The translations under genes and the position numbers were made by a program. Shown here piece by piece: positions 18,549 through 29,304 of a stretch of DNA of 64,000 nt. How positions within the stretch are numbered: position 1 is the stretch's first letter; each line of letters opens with the position of its first letter. Source of the stretch: Paracoccaceae bacterium (GTDB lineage: Bacteria > Pseudomonadota > Alphaproteobacteria > Rhodobacterales > Rhodobacteraceae); NCBI GenBank assembly GCA_024742405.1, contig JANSYP010000001.1, forward strand, positions 1,302,001-1,366,000, in the 5' to 3' direction. Under the pieces are notes generated by a model. It was not told where the DNA came from and made no database searches. It saw only the letters and a program-made list of their open reading frames with translations.

Positions 18549-19610
18549 TCAGCCGTCGGGCAGCAGCAGCGAGGCGTCGCCATAGCTGAAGAAACGGTAG
18601 CGCTCCGCGATGGCGTGGGCGTAGATCTCCATGATACGCTCCCGGCCCATCAGCGCGGAGACCAGCATCATCAGGGTCGATTTCGGCAGGTGAAAGTTGG
18701 TCATCAGCGCATCCGCGGCGAGAAACACATGGCCCGGACGGATGAAGATATCCGTCGGGCCTGTCCAGGGGGCGACAGTACGGTCCGGTTTGGCGGCGCT
18801 TTCGATCAGGCGCAACGCGGTGGTGCCGACCGGAATGATCCGCCCGCCCGCCGCGCGGGTGGCGTTGATCTCCGACGCCGCGCGGGGCGATATCTCGCCC
18901 CACTCGGCGTGCATCTTGTGCTGGGTCACGTCATCGACCTTGACCGGCAGAAAGGTGCCCGCGCCGACATGGAGCGTGACATGGCTCATGTCCACTCCGT
19001 GTGCGGCCAGCCCGGCCAGCAGTGAATCGTCGAAATGCAGCGAGGCCGTCGGCGCGGCGACGGCCCCCGGGCGGCGCGCCCAGACGGTCTGGTAGTCTTC
19101 GCGGTCAAGATCGTCCGCCTTGCGGCGCGCAGCGATGTAGGGCGGCAGGGGCATCGCGCCGACCCGCGCCAGCGCACTATCGAAATCCGGGGCGGCATCG
19201 AAAGACAGCCGCGCCTGGCCCTCGGGCTCACGCCGGACCAGAGTTGCCGAGAACTCCGGGTCGAAGATGATCCGCTCACCGTCGCGGAGCTTGCGCAGAG
19301 GTTTGATCAGCGCCGTCCAGTCGCCGCTGCCGTCGGCGACCGGGTCGAGCAGGGTGACCTCGATCCGCGCAGCGCCGGCGCCATCCGTGGTTTCACGGTG
19401 GCGGATGCCGCTCAGGCGCGCCGGCAGAACCCGGGTGTCGTTCAGCACCAGACGGTCGCCGGGCTGCAAGATGCCGGGCAGGTCCGAAACGATGGCATCG
19501 GTCATCGCAGAGGGGCCCGCCACCAGCAGGCGTGCACTACTGCGCGGCCGGGCGGGCCGGGTCGCGATCAGGTCGTCCGGAAGGTCGAAGTCGAAATCAG
19601 AGAGGCGCAG
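18549..19610 (-). CDS. queA: S-adenosylmethionine:tRNA ribosyltransferase-isomerase
   Basis: QueA transfers and isomerises the ribosyl part of SAM onto 7-aminomethyl-7-deazaguanine in tRNA, giving epoxyqueuosine. The body is complete: [74 protein letters not shown]. The conserved N-terminus [19 protein letters not shown] is present in frame, but the codon before RLSDF is CTG. No ATG, GTG or TTG occurs between it and an upstream TGA. The first standard start, GTG at 19523, would delete 29 conserved residues. I therefore place the start at CTG 19610 (353 aa). Confidence 0.88.
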   Translation of the reverse strand: MRLSDFDFDLPDDLIATRPARPRSSARLLVAGPSAMTDAIVSDLPGILQPGDRLVLNDTRVLPARLSGIRHRETTDGAGAARIEVTLLDPVADGSGDWTALIKPLRKLRDGERIIFDPEFSATLVRREPEGQARLSFDAAPDFDSALARVGAMPLPPYIAARRKADDLDREDYQTVWARRPGAVAAPTASLHFDDSLLAGLAAHGVDMSHVTLHVGAGTFLPVKVDDVTQHKMHAEWGEISPRAASEINATRAAGGRIIPVGTTALRLIESAAKPDRTVAPWTGPTDIFIRPGHVFLAADALMTNFHLPKSTLMMLVSALMGRERIMEIYAHAIAERYRFFSYGDASLLLPDG

Positions 19611-19638
19611 GGCAGGGCGATCCCATTGGGGCCGACGC

Positions 19639-22600
19639 TCAGTTTGCGCGCGCGGCGGGTTGGCTCACGTTCTCGCGCGATCTGTCCGATGTCCGGCGTG
19701 GCCCCGGAGCCACCCGGACCGACGGCGCGCGGGTCGTGCCGGTAACCTCAAAGCCAACATTGATCAAGCCCTCGCCCCGGCGCGGTGCGCCGAGCCGGTT
19801 GAGGAAATAGACAGGCGATACCGACCCGCGGAGCGCGATCTGCTGGTTGTTCAGGTCGACCGTGCCGTCGACGGTGAGCCCCAGCGACGGCCCCTCGGCA
19901 TAGGCCGATTGCAGATCCAGCACGCCGGGCGCGAGGGTGAAGCGCGCGCCCGCGTCTGAGAACACGATGCCTTCGCCGCTCATCTGCTCGATCGCGCCGA
20001 CGATGCTGAGCGCCGACACGATGCTCGCCGCCGTTCCCACGCCATGGAGCGAACCGCCGGTCACCTGGAGATGACCGTCATAGGTGCCCGGCTGCCCGTT
20101 CGGCACCATGCTCAGCTCGAGCCGGCCGCCGCGGGCGCGCGAAAAGAGGTTCGCAGCGGCCAGCAGCGCGCCGGCATTCTCCGTACGCAAAAGCGCGGCG
20201 ACCCCGGCACGGCGACGGACGAGGTCCGCGGTGAAGGGCTCTATGTCGTTGACCTTTGCGCTCAGCGCGCCCGAGGCGCCCGTCGCCCCCGGTAAATTCG
20301 CGCTCAGCCCGGTCAGCCGCAATTCGTCCGAAACCGTTACGCGGTCCAGCCGGGCGACGACATCGGGAGGGCGCCCACCGGTTCCGCCAGAGATCTTCGG
20401 CCGGCTCCGCAGATCAAGGCGTCCGCCATCGATCTCCAGCCGCGCCGCGCGTCCGCCGGTTGCGGGCCGGTAGCTGCCGCGCGCCGACAGCCAATTGCCC
20501 AGGGTCAGCTGTGTCACGCTCACACGCGCCAAACCTCCGCCGGCTGCGAGTGTGGCGCTTCCATCGGCGGCGACGCCCGGCATGGTCACGTTGAAATTAT
20601 TGATCCTTGGCGGTTGGGTCAGCTCTGCCGCAACGGTCACACGTCCTGCCCTCGAAGGCGACTTGCGAATACCGGCCTGGGGCAGCGACACACCGAGCCC
20701 GGCGAGATCGGCGTCGACCGAAAGCTTCGGCGGGGTTCCGTCGCCCATCTCGATCCGCGTCGAGATCTGACCCGCGCCGGAGACGATGCCGGACGGCACC
20801 GGCACACCCACAGCTTCGGCCAGCGCCGGAGTGAGCGGTCCGGCGGCGGTGATGACCGGCGGGGTTGCACCATCCGGCGCGCCCGCCAGATCGCGGGTAA
20901 AGCTGATCGCCAGGGGCTGGCCGTTGAGCGTCGCGTCGCTGGTGATCTCCAGGTGCGCCTGGGTCGCATCGATGGTGACCAGCTTCGCGGCCAGGGTCTT
21001 GCCCTCCAGCAACGTGTCATTGGTGAAATCTGTGACGCGGCCCGCGATGTCGAAGGTGGCCGCCTGCATCCCGCCGCCCTTGCCCAGGGGGATCTCGATC
21101 GTGGTGGAGATCTCGGTTTCTCCTGTCGCCTGATCGGGCGGCAGCATGTCCGGCGCGTCGGGATCGGTCTTGAACGGCGGGTTCGACAGCACCGTCAGGA
21201 ACGCCGCCGTCGGCCCGTACATGCCGAGATCGAGGTCCAGCAAACCCGGGCGGCGGGTGACGTCGGGCACCACCATCATGCTCGGCCGGACATTGACCGC
21301 GCCCGCGCCCTCGGGCGTCACGCTGCCCTTATCGATCTCCAATCGGAAAGTCTTGCCCTCCAGCGTCGCACGGCCCTCAGCACCTTTCAGGGGGGCGATA
21401 CTGTCGAGAAAGCGGATCGTCGCGTCGCTATAGCCGAAATTGAGCGATACCTGCGGCGGCGCCTTGTCGGCGGGAAACCGAAGCGAGAACGCCATGTTAT
21501 GGCCGCGGCCAGTGGTGATGTTTTCATCCAGCCAGAGCCGGGTTCTGGGAAAAGTCTCGATCGGCCAGAGTTTGAAGATGCTGTCGCGGTCGACGCTCTT
21601 GCTGGACACATCGAGCGCGAAACTGCGTTTCGGATCGCCCGCACCGCCGGGCCCGGTCGTGCGCAGCCGTGCGCGCAGCCGGTCACCGTTGAAAACGAGA
21701 TCGACATAGGCGTCGAGATTGAGGTCCGCACCATCTATGGTCACCTCGGCATCCGTGGCGACATTCTCGAAGCTCGCGATACCGGACAGACGGTCGCCCG
21801 CGTTGATGGTCACTGTGCGCAAATCGAGCTGTGCGGTCAGACGTCGGCCGGTCGCATCGGTGCCGTGCTGCGCGCTGTTCAGATTGCCCCGCCCCGAGAG
21901 CGCAAGCACGTCGGTGTCGATCTCCAGATCGGTCAGGTCGAAGCGCCGTCCGCCATTGTCCGTGACGATACGGGCCGTGGCCGAGGTCAGCTGAACCGTG
22001 GACAGCGGCTCGGTCAGGAACAGCTCGCCGGAGCCCGCGGACACGCGTCCCGTCAGGGTGCCGAGCCCGCCATCCGGGGCAAGGTCGCCCTCCAGATCGA
22101 GCGAAAGCGGCACGTCGATCCGGTCGAGCAGATCGGCCTGTGCACCCAGGGCGGTCAGCCCTTCGAGCTTGGCCGGGACGATCCCGCGCAAGGCCACGCG
22201 CAAGCTGGCCTCACGCGCGTCCGACGCCGCCTGCAGTTCGATACGCGCGGACCCCGGGGCGCCGCGGTCGCCGATCTCACCTAGATTGACCACCAGGTCC
22301 AGCCCGCCGTCCTCGCGGTCGAGACGCAGGTCGGCGTTGGCGCTCTCCAGAACGCTCCCGGACAAGGCGTCCGTGATCTGCAGCGAGATGCCGGTTGCGC
22401 CAACGGCGGTCAGATCCGTGAGCGGCGGCTTGGCGAGCACTTTCTCCAGTGCCGCGATGACCTCGCCCGGGGTTTCCAGACCCTGCAGGAGCGGCGAGTC
22501 CCCGACGGCAAATGTCACGTCGCCGGCCGGTGCGCGTGTGACCGCAACCTGCATACCCGCGATCCGCAGGGCACGCGGCGCGAGCCGGCCTTCCAAAAGC

Positions 22601-22965
22601 GCAAGCCGGTCCAGCAGCAGTTCTGCCCGGTCAAGCTCCACGCGGTTACCCCGTGGCCCGGTAAGGATCAGTGCGTCGGCGGTAACGCTTGGCGTCAGGC
22701 CCGGGCGCAGGCGAATGGACAGCGCGCCAACGTCGAGTTTGCTGTCACGGGCCGCCAGCATAGGCGCCAGTTCGGAGGTGACGCGGTCGTGCAGTCCGGG
22801 GCCCAGTTCCAGCGAGTGGGTGCTGAGCCACCAGAGCCCGCCTCCGACAAGCGCCAGCACGGCGAGCGCGCACGCCCACACGCACCGCGCGAGAATACGC
22901 AGCGGGTGCCAATGCCGTGCCCGGGGGCGTTTCGGCGAATTGCGCTGTTCGTCGGTGTTGGACAC
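19639..22965 (-). CDS. AsmA-like / DUF3971 protein
   Basis: 1108-aa inner-membrane-anchored protein of the AsmA/YhdP superfamily, which in characterised members bridges the envelope for phospholipid transport. A single N-terminal helix ([17 protein letters not shown]) lies near residues 26-47. A very long periplasmic beta-rich region follows, ending in the AsmA C-terminal signature [39 protein letters not shown] and [10 protein letters not shown]. Start is taken as GTG at 22965; a TTG at 23016 would run into the divergent bcp start. It ends 28 bases before queA on the same strand. Confidence 0.82.
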   Translation of the reverse strand: MSNTDEQRNSPKRPRARHWHPLRILARCVWACALAVLALVGGGLWWLSTHSLELGPGLHDRVTSELAPMLAARDSKLDVGALSIRLRPGLTPSVTADALILTGPRGNRVELDRAELLLDRLALLEGRLAPRALRIAGMQVAVTRAPAGDVTFAVGDSPLLQGLETPGEVIAALEKVLAKPPLTDLTAVGATGISLQITDALSGSVLESANADLRLDREDGGLDLVVNLGEIGDRGAPGSARIELQAASDAREASLRVALRGIVPAKLEGLTALGAQADLLDRIDVPLSLDLEGDLAPDGGLGTLTGRVSAGSGELFLTEPLSTVQLTSATARIVTDNGGRRFDLTDLEIDTDVLALSGRGNLNSAQHGTDATGRRLTAQLDLRTVTINAGDRLSGIASFENVATDAEVTIDGADLNLDAYVDLVFNGDRLRARLRTTGPGGAGDPKRSFALDVSSKSVDRDSIFKLWPIETFPRTRLWLDENITTGRGHNMAFSLRFPADKAPPQVSLNFGYSDATIRFLDSIAPLKGAEGRATLEGKTFRLEIDKGSVTPEGAGAVNVRPSMMVVPDVTRRPGLLDLDLGMYGPTAAFLTVLSNPPFKTDPDAPDMLPPDQATGETEISTTIEIPLGKGGGMQAATFDIAGRVTDFTNDTLLEGKTLAAKLVTIDATQAHLEITSDATLNGQPLAISFTRDLAGAPDGATPPVITAAGPLTPALAEAVGVPVPSGIVSGAGQISTRIEMGDGTPPKLSVDADLAGLGVSLPQAGIRKSPSRAGRVTVAAELTQPPRINNFNVTMPGVAADGSATLAAGGGLARVSVTQLTLGNWLSARGSYRPATGGRAARLEIDGGRLDLRSRPKISGGTGGRPPDVVARLDRVTVSDELRLTGLSANLPGATGASGALSAKVNDIEPFTADLVRRRAGVAALLRTENAGALLAAANLFSRARGGRLELSMVPNGQPGTYDGHLQVTGGSLHGVGTAASIVSALSIVGAIEQMSGEGIVFSDAGARFTLAPGVLDLQSAYAEGPSLGLTVDGTVDLNNQQIALRGSVSPVYFLNRLGAPRRGEGLINVGFEVTGTTRAPSVRVAPGPRRTSDRSRENVSQPAARAN

Positions 22966-23018
22966 CTCACCAGACGGGCTAGAACAAGGACAATAGTCAA
23001 GCCCGAGGAAGATCAAAA

Positions 23019-23495
23019 ATGTTGGATATCGCCCAGATCGACGCCGGATCCGAAGCGCCGGACTTCACCCTGCCGCAGGATGGCGGCGACGATGTCACCC
23101 TGTCCGCGCTGCGCCCCGCCACCGTGGTGCTCTATTTCTACCCCAAGGACGACACCAGCGGCTGCACCAAGGAGGCGGTCGGATTCACCGAGCATCTTGC
23201 CGCGTTCAAATCGGCCGGCGCCACGGTTCTGGGTGTCTCCAAGGACACTGTCGTCAAGCACGGCAAATTCCGCGCAAAGCACGACCTGGGCGTCACGCTG
23301 CTGTCGGACGCAGAGAGCGATGTGTGCGAGCGCTACGGCGTCTGGGTCGAAAAAAAGATGTATGGCAAGACATACATGGGCATCGAACGCGCGACCTTTC
23401 TGATCGACGGGGACGGCAAGGTCGCCCGCGTCTGGCGCAAGGTGAAGGTCGCGGGCCATGTCGAAGAGGTGTTGGGCGCGGTCAAGGATCTCTGA
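23019..23495 (+). CDS. bcp: thioredoxin-dependent peroxiredoxin, Bcp type
   Basis: 158-aa Bcp/PrxQ peroxiredoxin that reduces hydrogen peroxide and organic peroxides in the cytoplasm with thioredoxin. The core is clear: PDFTLPQDGGDDVTLS, VVLYFYPKDDTSGCTKEA with peroxidatic Cys49, and GVSKDTVVKHGKF. The usual resolving Cys five residues after the first (Cys54 here) is Val-Gly in this protein. A second Cys sits at 103 (SDVCERYG), as in Bcp members that use a distant resolving Cys. Divergent from the AsmA-like gene. Confidence 0.92.
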   Translation: MLDIAQIDAGSEAPDFTLPQDGGDDVTLSALRPATVVLYFYPKDDTSGCTKEAVGFTEHLAAFKSAGATVLGVSKDTVVKHGKFRAKHDLGVTLLSDAESDVCERYGVWVEKKMYGKTYMGIERATFLIDGDGKVARVWRKVKVAGHVEEVLGAVKDL

Positions 23496-23649
23496 TCCTG
23501 TTGCGGCCAAGCAAATCGGGGCATGCGCGGTTTACAGAGTTGTCGCGCAGCCTCTCCCAAATACCGCGCGGTGTGTTAGAGGTTATCCATCACAGTCACT
23601 TCGGTGGCGCCATCTGCTGGCCGCGGCCGGCCCCAGATGCAGGACGACC

Positions 23650-24204
23650 ATGACCATCAACAACGCCACACGCCTTATCCTGGTGACCGCGCTGATCGCG
23701 CTGCTCGGTGCGCTCGTCGCATTTATCAATCCGTTCGGCAGGCAAGTCGACACCGATGTCGCGGCCCTGTCCTATGCGCTGGAACAGTTTCTGGGTGGCA
23801 CCTTCGCTGTCGTCGGGGTGTTGACCGTGATCATCGGCCGCTTTCAGCCCCCGGCCTTGAAGTGGAAAATCGTGGCGACCGGCGTGCTTGCGACATTGAT
23901 CGGCCTTCTGGTGCTGTTCGACCCCGGAATGACGTTGCGGATCATCGCCGTCCTGATCCCGTTCAAGCTCATCTCCTCCGGCGTGGTGCGGCTCAGCATC
24001 GGGCGCCGCCAATTGCCGAGCAAAGCCGGCCTGTGGATCCTGGGTGCCGGGACAGTGTCGCTGCTGGCGGGACTGTTGGCCCTGCTTCATTTCGCGGGTC
24101 TCGGGCCCGTCGAAATCACCACGCTGCTCGCGATTGATCTGATTTCGACAAGCGTGATGATGACGGCACTGACCTTTCGCGACCGGCCGAAACACGAGGC
24201 CTGA
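23650..24204 (+). CDS. HdeD/DUF308-like membrane protein
   Basis: 184-aa inner-membrane protein with about six helices, arranged like HdeD/DUF308 proteins (ILVTALIALLGALVAFINP, FAVVGVLTVIIGRF, GVLATLIGLLVLFDPGMTL, GTVSLLAGLLALLHFAG). HdeD belongs to the acid-stress locus of E. coli, but a general function for the family is not known. Start is the ATG at 23650 preceded by AGGACG; an upstream extension lacks hydrophobic character. It lies 154 bases after bcp and converges on soeC. Confidence 0.72.
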   Translation: MTINNATRLILVTALIALLGALVAFINPFGRQVDTDVAALSYALEQFLGGTFAVVGVLTVIIGRFQPPALKWKIVATGVLATLIGLLVLFDPGMTLRIIAVLIPFKLISSGVVRLSIGRRQLPSKAGLWILGAGTVSLLAGLLALLHFAGLGPVEITTLLAIDLISTSVMMTALTFRDRPKHEA

Positions 24205-24244
24205 CGCGCCTTGGGTCTGCCCGGAGGCCCGGAATGATTGAGGC

Positions 24245-25189
24245 TCAGGCGGTCTTTTCACCGTAATAGAGCATGACCACATGTTTTGCCTCGGCGAAGA
24301 AAAGCCAGCGTTCGACAAGGATCCCTGCTGCCATGGAGAGCGTGCCGAGCAGTGTCAGGATCGCGGCAAGAACCGGGCCCGCGGCATAGGCCAGAAGGAA
24401 CGCCACGAAGGGGACGGCAAAACAGAAAACGAGCGTCGCGCGGCGCAGCTTTGCCGAATGGTCGCGTGCGATCTGAAAGCCCATCTCGGTCATCAGGTAA
24501 TTGGCTTCGGTATGGGGCGCTTCCAGCAGGCGCACATCGCCTTTCAGCCTCGTGGCCGTCTCGGCGGTGGAGGCCGAAGAGGTGCCGTCGATGAAGCGCC
24601 AATATCGCCACTTCACCATGTAGCCCAGTGCGGTGGTCACGATGGCCGCGCCAAGCAGGCTGTCCAGACGGGCCACGCCCCACAGGCTCCCCGTCAGCGC
24701 CATGAGCGCCGCCCCGGTCATCAGCCCGTAAGTCATGTAGCCGATCCGCGTCCAAATGTTGTGCCAGGCATGCACAGTGCGCAGCGAGGCGTAGATCATC
24801 GCGGTGCAGTAGATCGTGACCAGCGCCATCGCCGCCGCAATGAGGCCGAGAAAGGCCGCGATGCCCGAATTGGTCCCGAAGAGCACCCAGGCCGCTGCGA
24901 AGAGCAGCGCCGGCGCGTAGGTGAGAAGGGCGGCGACGCCCTCGCGTGACAGCCATGACGTGCGCCACTGGCTCATCGCGCGCCAGGCGCGTTCCGGGTG
25001 CCCAAGATGCAGCGTCGAGGACAGCAGCCCCCCGGTCACCAGTCCGAGCGACAGCACGAAGGCGGCAAAGCCGAAGCCGCGGTCCGGGGCGATGGTGCCG
25101 GTCGCCGAAAAGAGCGCGAGCCAGATCAGGAGACCGTAGCCGGCGCCCGAGGCGGTGGTGAAGAGGATGACGGATTTGGCTGGATGCAT
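24245..25189 (-). CDS. soeC: membrane anchor subunit of SoeABC-type sulfite dehydrogenase
   Basis: 314-aa DmsC-like membrane subunit with eight predicted helices; it begins MHPAKSVILFTTASGAGYG and carries STLHLGHPERAWRAMSQWR and SWLSREGV, both typical of the DmsC family. It would anchor the complex and pass electrons to the quinone pool. It is the third gene of an operon with the Fe-S and molybdopterin subunits, 15 bases after the former. Dimethyl sulfoxide reductase is the alternative reading. The lack of a twin-arginine signal on the large subunit favours the cytoplasmic sulfite-oxidising type. Confidence 0.78.
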   Translation of the reverse strand: MHPAKSVILFTTASGAGYGLLIWLALFSATGTIAPDRGFGFAAFVLSLGLVTGGLLSSTLHLGHPERAWRAMSQWRTSWLSREGVAALLTYAPALLFAAAWVLFGTNSGIAAFLGLIAAAMALVTIYCTAMIYASLRTVHAWHNIWTRIGYMTYGLMTGAALMALTGSLWGVARLDSLLGAAIVTTALGYMVKWRYWRFIDGTSSASTAETATRLKGDVRLLEAPHTEANYLMTEMGFQIARDHSAKLRRATLVFCFAVPFVAFLLAYAAGPVLAAILTLLGTLSMAAGILVERWLFFAEAKHVVMLYYGEKTA

Positions 25190-25204
25190 GAGATCGTCGC
25201 GCGC

Positions 25205-25981
25205 TCAGTTCGACAGGGCGCGGTCGATCCAGCGCGCGATCAGCCCGGCCCCGTCGCGTTCGCCGCTGTCATGATTGAGCATGCGCGGCGCGCGGTCTTC
25301 GGACGTCCCGGACGCCTCCTGCGGGGGCGGGCCCTTGCGCGCGCGCGGCGGCAGGTAGCGGTTGACCGGCTTGGTGTCCTGCTCGGGCATCAGTGCGACG
25401 CCGCCGCGGGCCTCGACCAAGCGGGAGACATCGGAGTCGGGATCGCCGAGATCGCCGAAACTCCGCGCGCCGACCGGGCAGGTGGAGACGCAGGCCGGCA
25501 CGCGGCTCTCCTCCGGCAGGCTGTCATTGTAGATCTTGTCGACGCACAGCGTGCATTTCTTCATCACGCCTTCGGTTTCGTCATATTCCCGCGCGCCATA
25601 GGGGCAGGCCCAGGAGCAGAGCTTGCAGCCGATGCAGGTGTCGGCATTGACCAGCACGATCCCGTCTTCCTCGCGCTTGTAAGAGGCGCCGGTAGGACAG
25701 ACCGTCACACAGGGCGCGTCTTCGCAATGCAGGCAGGATTTCGGGAAATGCACGGTGCGGCCGGTTCCGGTTTCGGGGTCGTTGACCTCGAATGTGTGGA
25801 TGCGGTTGAACCAGACGCCGGACGGGCTGTCGCCATAGGGTGCCGTGTCGGTGAGCGGCCCGCTATGGCCGCCAGCGTTCCACTCCTTGCAGTTGACCGC
25901 ACAGGCATGGCAGCCGACGCAGATATCGAGATCGATCACGAGGCCGAGTTTGCGCTCAGTCCGGTCTGGCAGGTCGGTCAT
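25205..25981 (-). CDS. soeB: 4Fe-4S subunit of SoeABC-type sulfite dehydrogenase
   Basis: 258-aa electron-transfer subunit with four [4Fe-4S] cluster motifs: CVGCHACAVNCKEWN, CLHCEDAPCVTVCPTGA, CIGCKLCSWACPYGA and the split CTLCVDKIYN...CVSTCPVGA. It relays electrons from the molybdenum subunit to the membrane subunit. The ATG at 25981 overlaps the TGA of the large-subunit gene by four bases; a longer upstream frame is out of family. The C-terminal 70 residues are polar and less conserved. No signal peptide, consistent with a cytoplasm-facing complex. Confidence 0.88.
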   Translation of the reverse strand: MTDLPDRTERKLGLVIDLDICVGCHACAVNCKEWNAGGHSGPLTDTAPYGDSPSGVWFNRIHTFEVNDPETGTGRTVHFPKSCLHCEDAPCVTVCPTGASYKREEDGIVLVNADTCIGCKLCSWACPYGAREYDETEGVMKKCTLCVDKIYNDSLPEESRVPACVSTCPVGARSFGDLGDPDSDVSRLVEARGGVALMPEQDTKPVNRYLPPRARKGPPPQEASGTSEDRAPRMLNHDSGERDGAGLIARWIDRALSN

Positions 25982-28968
25982 TCGGCAGCCTTCAGTTTGG
26001 GTTTCGCATCGCCGCCATGGCCGTCGGCCATGCCATCCACCGATGCGGCATATTCGTGGCGGTTGCCGATCCACTCGCGGCAAGGCACGCCGGTCGTCCC
26101 ACGCGGGTCGGCCTTAACGCCGGAGCCGTATTGCAGGGTCGGCGGCGACGCGGCGTCGCCCAGGGGCTCAAAGGCAGGTTCGCAGCCCTCGGCGCTCTGG
26201 TTCTCGCAGCGTTCGATCCGCACCCGCAGGTCGTACCAGGCCGCCTGTCCCGTCACCGGGTCGGAGTTCGAGTATCGGTGCCCGCCCTCGCGCTCGGGCA
26301 AAAGGTCCGAGATCACATGGTTCAGCAGGAACCCGTCGCTCGCCTCGGGGGCGGCCTGGCTGAGACCCCAGGCGCCCTTGCGCTTGCCGATGGCATTCCA
26401 GGTCCAGACGGTGGAGGGGTTCGTTCCGCGCATCCGCCGCGCGCGGCAGCGCAGTTTGCCGATATGACCATGGACCCAGATCCAGTCGTCGTCCTGGACA
26501 CCGAGCGTGTCGGCCAGGTCGTCATGGATGAAGAGCCGGTTCTTTGACGTGATCTGGCGCAGCCACGCGTTCTGCGATCCCCAGCTGTGATACATGTGCA
26601 TGGGCCGCTGGGTGATCGCGTGGATCGGGAACGCGCTACCATCCAGTGCGGCCTCTTCGAACGGGGCGTACCAGAAGGGCAGCGGGTCGAAGAACTGCTC
26701 GACCCGGTCGCGATGTTCGGGGGGCGGCTGATGGGCGCCATGGCCCTGGGCGGCGAGCCGGAATTTCTGCAGGATCTCGGAATAGAGCTGAAAGATGATC
26801 GGTTCGGCCGAAGGGATCCAGCCCAACTTATGCGCGTAGTCCAGATAGGCGCGGTTGAAGGGCTTCATGTATTGCGCATCGTCGGGAAACTCTTGCGCGT
26901 AGAAACAGCCGTTCTCGATATAGCGGTCGAGCTGGTCGGGATTGGGGTCGCCGCGGCCGAAACTCTCGCCACCCTCGCCGTCGCCCCGCCAGCCGGCGAG
27001 CGGGCCGATGCCCGGGCTGCGCTGATGGTTTACGATATAGTCGGGATAGCCGCCCGGATATGTCGGCGTGCCGTCCTCATTGGCGAAGCCCGGCAGTTGC
27101 AGTCGCGCGCCGAGGTCGATCAGCACCTCCTGGAAGGGGCGCACATCGCGGTCGGGTGCGCAGACCGGCTGGCGGATCGCGTCGCCGGGGCCGTGGGCGC
27201 TGGAGATCGGGCGGTCAAGAAGCGAAATACAGTCCCACCGTTCCAGATAGGTCGTGTCCGGCAGCACCAGATCTGCATAGGCCACGGTCTCGGAATTGAA
27301 CGCGTCGGCATAGATGAATTTCGGGATCTTGTAGGAGCCGTCGGGGTTCTTGTCGGTCAGATACTTGATCGTGGCCGGAACGTTCATCGACGAGTTCCAG
27401 GCCATGTTGGCCATGTACATGAAGAGCACATCCACTGGGTACGGGTCGCCCGCCCAGGCGTTGTGCAGCACCATGTGCATCAGGCCGTGGGACGAGAGCG
27501 GATGCTCCCAGCTATAGGCCTTGTCGATGCGGAGCGGCCGGCCGGCGTCATCGACGATCAGATCCTCGGGCCCGGTCGGGTTGCCGATGGGCATGCCGCC
27601 GAGGGGCGTATTGGGCGCAGTGGTCACGCCAGCGGGCTTTGGTCCCGGCGGGATGGGCTTCGGGAAGGGCGCCTTGTAGCGCCAGCCGCCGGGCGTATCG
27701 ACGGAGCCCAGGAGCGCCTGCAGCAGGTGGATCGCGCGGCAGGTATGGAAGCCGTTGGAATGGGCCGAGATCCCGCGCATCCCGTGCATGGAGACGGGCC
27801 GGCCGATGATCTTGTCATGCTTGCGGCCCAGCCAGTCGGTCCAGGGCTGATCGACGACGATCTCCTGCTCGAACGCCGCCTCGGCCAGTTCCGCTGCGAT
27901 CCGGCGGGTTGTTGCGGCGTCGATGCCGACCCGTTCCGCGACCGCCTCCGGGCTGTGTTCCTCTTTCAGATACCGCCGGGCGATCAATTCGAAGGCCGGG
28001 ACCGCCTTGCGCCCGTCGTCGAGCGAGCGGGCCCCTGCGAGCACCGGCGATGTCGCGGAAAGGGCAGGGTGGAGCCCGCCGGTTTCACCGTCCCAGACCA
28101 GCGGATCGCCGTTTTCATTGCGGGCGAACAGCCCGTCATCGGCCTCTCCCGGCGCATCGATCACGAGCCAGGCGGAGTTGGTGTAGCGCCCGAGATAGGC
28201 GAAATCGACCTTCTCGGCGCGCAACAACTCATGGATCAGCGCAAAGACGAAGAGCCCGTCCGTGCCTGGCCTGAGCCCAATCCATTCGTCGGCGATGGCG
28301 GAATAGCCGGTGCGCACTGGGTTGATCGAGACGAACTTTGCGTCGCCCCGGGTACGCATCTTGCCCAGCCCCATCTTGATCGGGTTGCTGTCATGATCCT
28401 CGGCCACGCCGAAGAGCATGAAATAGCGCGTGCGGTCCCAGTCGGGTTCGCCGAATTCCCAGAAAGCCCCGCCCAGCGTGTAGAGCCCGGCTGCCGCCAT
28501 GTTCACGGAGCAGAACCCGCCATGGGCGGCAAAGTTGGGCGTGCCGTATTGCGAGGCCCACCAGCCGGTTAGGGACTGGCTCTGGTCGCGCCCGGTGAAG
28601 AAGGCGAGCTTGCGCGGATCGCGGGCGCGGACCTCACCCAGCCATTCGGTGGCGAGTGCCAGCGCCTCGTCCCATTCGATCTCCTCGAACTCGCCGGAGC
28701 CGCGTTCACCGACGCGCTTCAGGGGCTTCGTCAGACGCGCCGGCGAATAATGGTTCATGATACCCGCCGAGCCCTTGGCGCAGAGCACGCCCTTGTTCAC
28801 CGGGTGGTCGGGATTGCCTTCGATATAGCGCACCGCGCCGTTCTTGAGATGGACGCGGATCCCGCAGCGGCAGGCACACATGTAGCAGGTCGTCGTCTTG
28901 ACCTCGTCGGCCACCTTGGGGGCGACATCGACGGTCTCTTTGGCGGTCTCGAACGGGTTGGGGATCAT
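25978..28968 (-). CDS. soeA: molybdopterin subunit of SoeABC-type sulfite dehydrogenase
   Basis: 996-aa molybdopterin-bis-guanine-dinucleotide oxidoreductase, predicted to oxidise sulfite to sulfate in the cytoplasm. The N-terminus lacks a Tat signal and goes straight to the Fe-S motif CYMCACRCGIRV with the fourth Cys in GVLCAKGSAG. Further landmarks are FFTGRDQSQSLTGWW, FCSVNMAAAG, LRPGTDGLFVFA, the C-terminal MopB domain (RPMHMYHSWGSQNAW) and RVRIERCEN near the end. The length, about 1000 aa, suits SoeA. The start is ATG at 28968, with a TTG one codon earlier. Substrate is inferred from family and operon form; polysulfide or DMSO-type reductase remains possible. Confidence 0.78.
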   Translation of the reverse strand: MIPNPFETAKETVDVAPKVADEVKTTTCYMCACRCGIRVHLKNGAVRYIEGNPDHPVNKGVLCAKGSAGIMNHYSPARLTKPLKRVGERGSGEFEEIEWDEALALATEWLGEVRARDPRKLAFFTGRDQSQSLTGWWASQYGTPNFAAHGGFCSVNMAAAGLYTLGGAFWEFGEPDWDRTRYFMLFGVAEDHDSNPIKMGLGKMRTRGDAKFVSINPVRTGYSAIADEWIGLRPGTDGLFVFALIHELLRAEKVDFAYLGRYTNSAWLVIDAPGEADDGLFARNENGDPLVWDGETGGLHPALSATSPVLAGARSLDDGRKAVPAFELIARRYLKEEHSPEAVAERVGIDAATTRRIAAELAEAAFEQEIVVDQPWTDWLGRKHDKIIGRPVSMHGMRGISAHSNGFHTCRAIHLLQALLGSVDTPGGWRYKAPFPKPIPPGPKPAGVTTAPNTPLGGMPIGNPTGPEDLIVDDAGRPLRIDKAYSWEHPLSSHGLMHMVLHNAWAGDPYPVDVLFMYMANMAWNSSMNVPATIKYLTDKNPDGSYKIPKFIYADAFNSETVAYADLVLPDTTYLERWDCISLLDRPISSAHGPGDAIRQPVCAPDRDVRPFQEVLIDLGARLQLPGFANEDGTPTYPGGYPDYIVNHQRSPGIGPLAGWRGDGEGGESFGRGDPNPDQLDRYIENGCFYAQEFPDDAQYMKPFNRAYLDYAHKLGWIPSAEPIIFQLYSEILQKFRLAAQGHGAHQPPPEHRDRVEQFFDPLPFWYAPFEEAALDGSAFPIHAITQRPMHMYHSWGSQNAWLRQITSKNRLFIHDDLADTLGVQDDDWIWVHGHIGKLRCRARRMRGTNPSTVWTWNAIGKRKGAWGLSQAAPEASDGFLLNHVISDLLPEREGGHRYSNSDPVTGQAAWYDLRVRIERCENQSAEGCEPAFEPLGDAASPPTLQYGSGVKADPRGTTGVPCREWIGNRHEYAASVDGMADGHGGDAKPKLKAAE

Positions 28969-29304
28969 CAATGCCTGGCCCTATGTACACGCGACTGAAA
29001 TCGCCGAGGTTCACGCATTAGCATCAATGATCGGTGCTCCCTCAAGAGAAATCGAACGCAACCGGCGCGAACAATTTCCTGCATCCAGCGTCAAAACTGG
29101 AAAAATGTCACGCGGCAGCGCAGCATTCGAGAACCGGAGGATGGTTTCGGTCGACACGCACTCGGGTAGGCCCGGCTGAGAGCCGATGGCGCTGCAGCAA
29201 GGCCCCGGCCGGTTGCGTGAGATGTCAGAAAACGTCTGACGAGAACCGCTACCGCTCCCCGTCCAGTCGCAGTGCCCGGATTGATCCCCGCGGCGCGACG
29301 TGCG
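28969..29304. other. gene-free stretch upstream of soeA
   Basis: 336 bases with no convincing gene. It must hold the soeABC promoter and the downstream region of the dehydrogenase operon. One perfect six-base inverted repeat, GTCAGA/TCTGAC with a five-base spacer, occurs at 29224-29240; it has no T-run, so it is not a clear terminator. Confidence 0.6.

Noticed and set aside
29224-29240. GTCAGA/TCTGAC inverted repeat as a terminator
   Set aside because: Only six base pairs and no T-run; kept only as a note in the intergenic entry.
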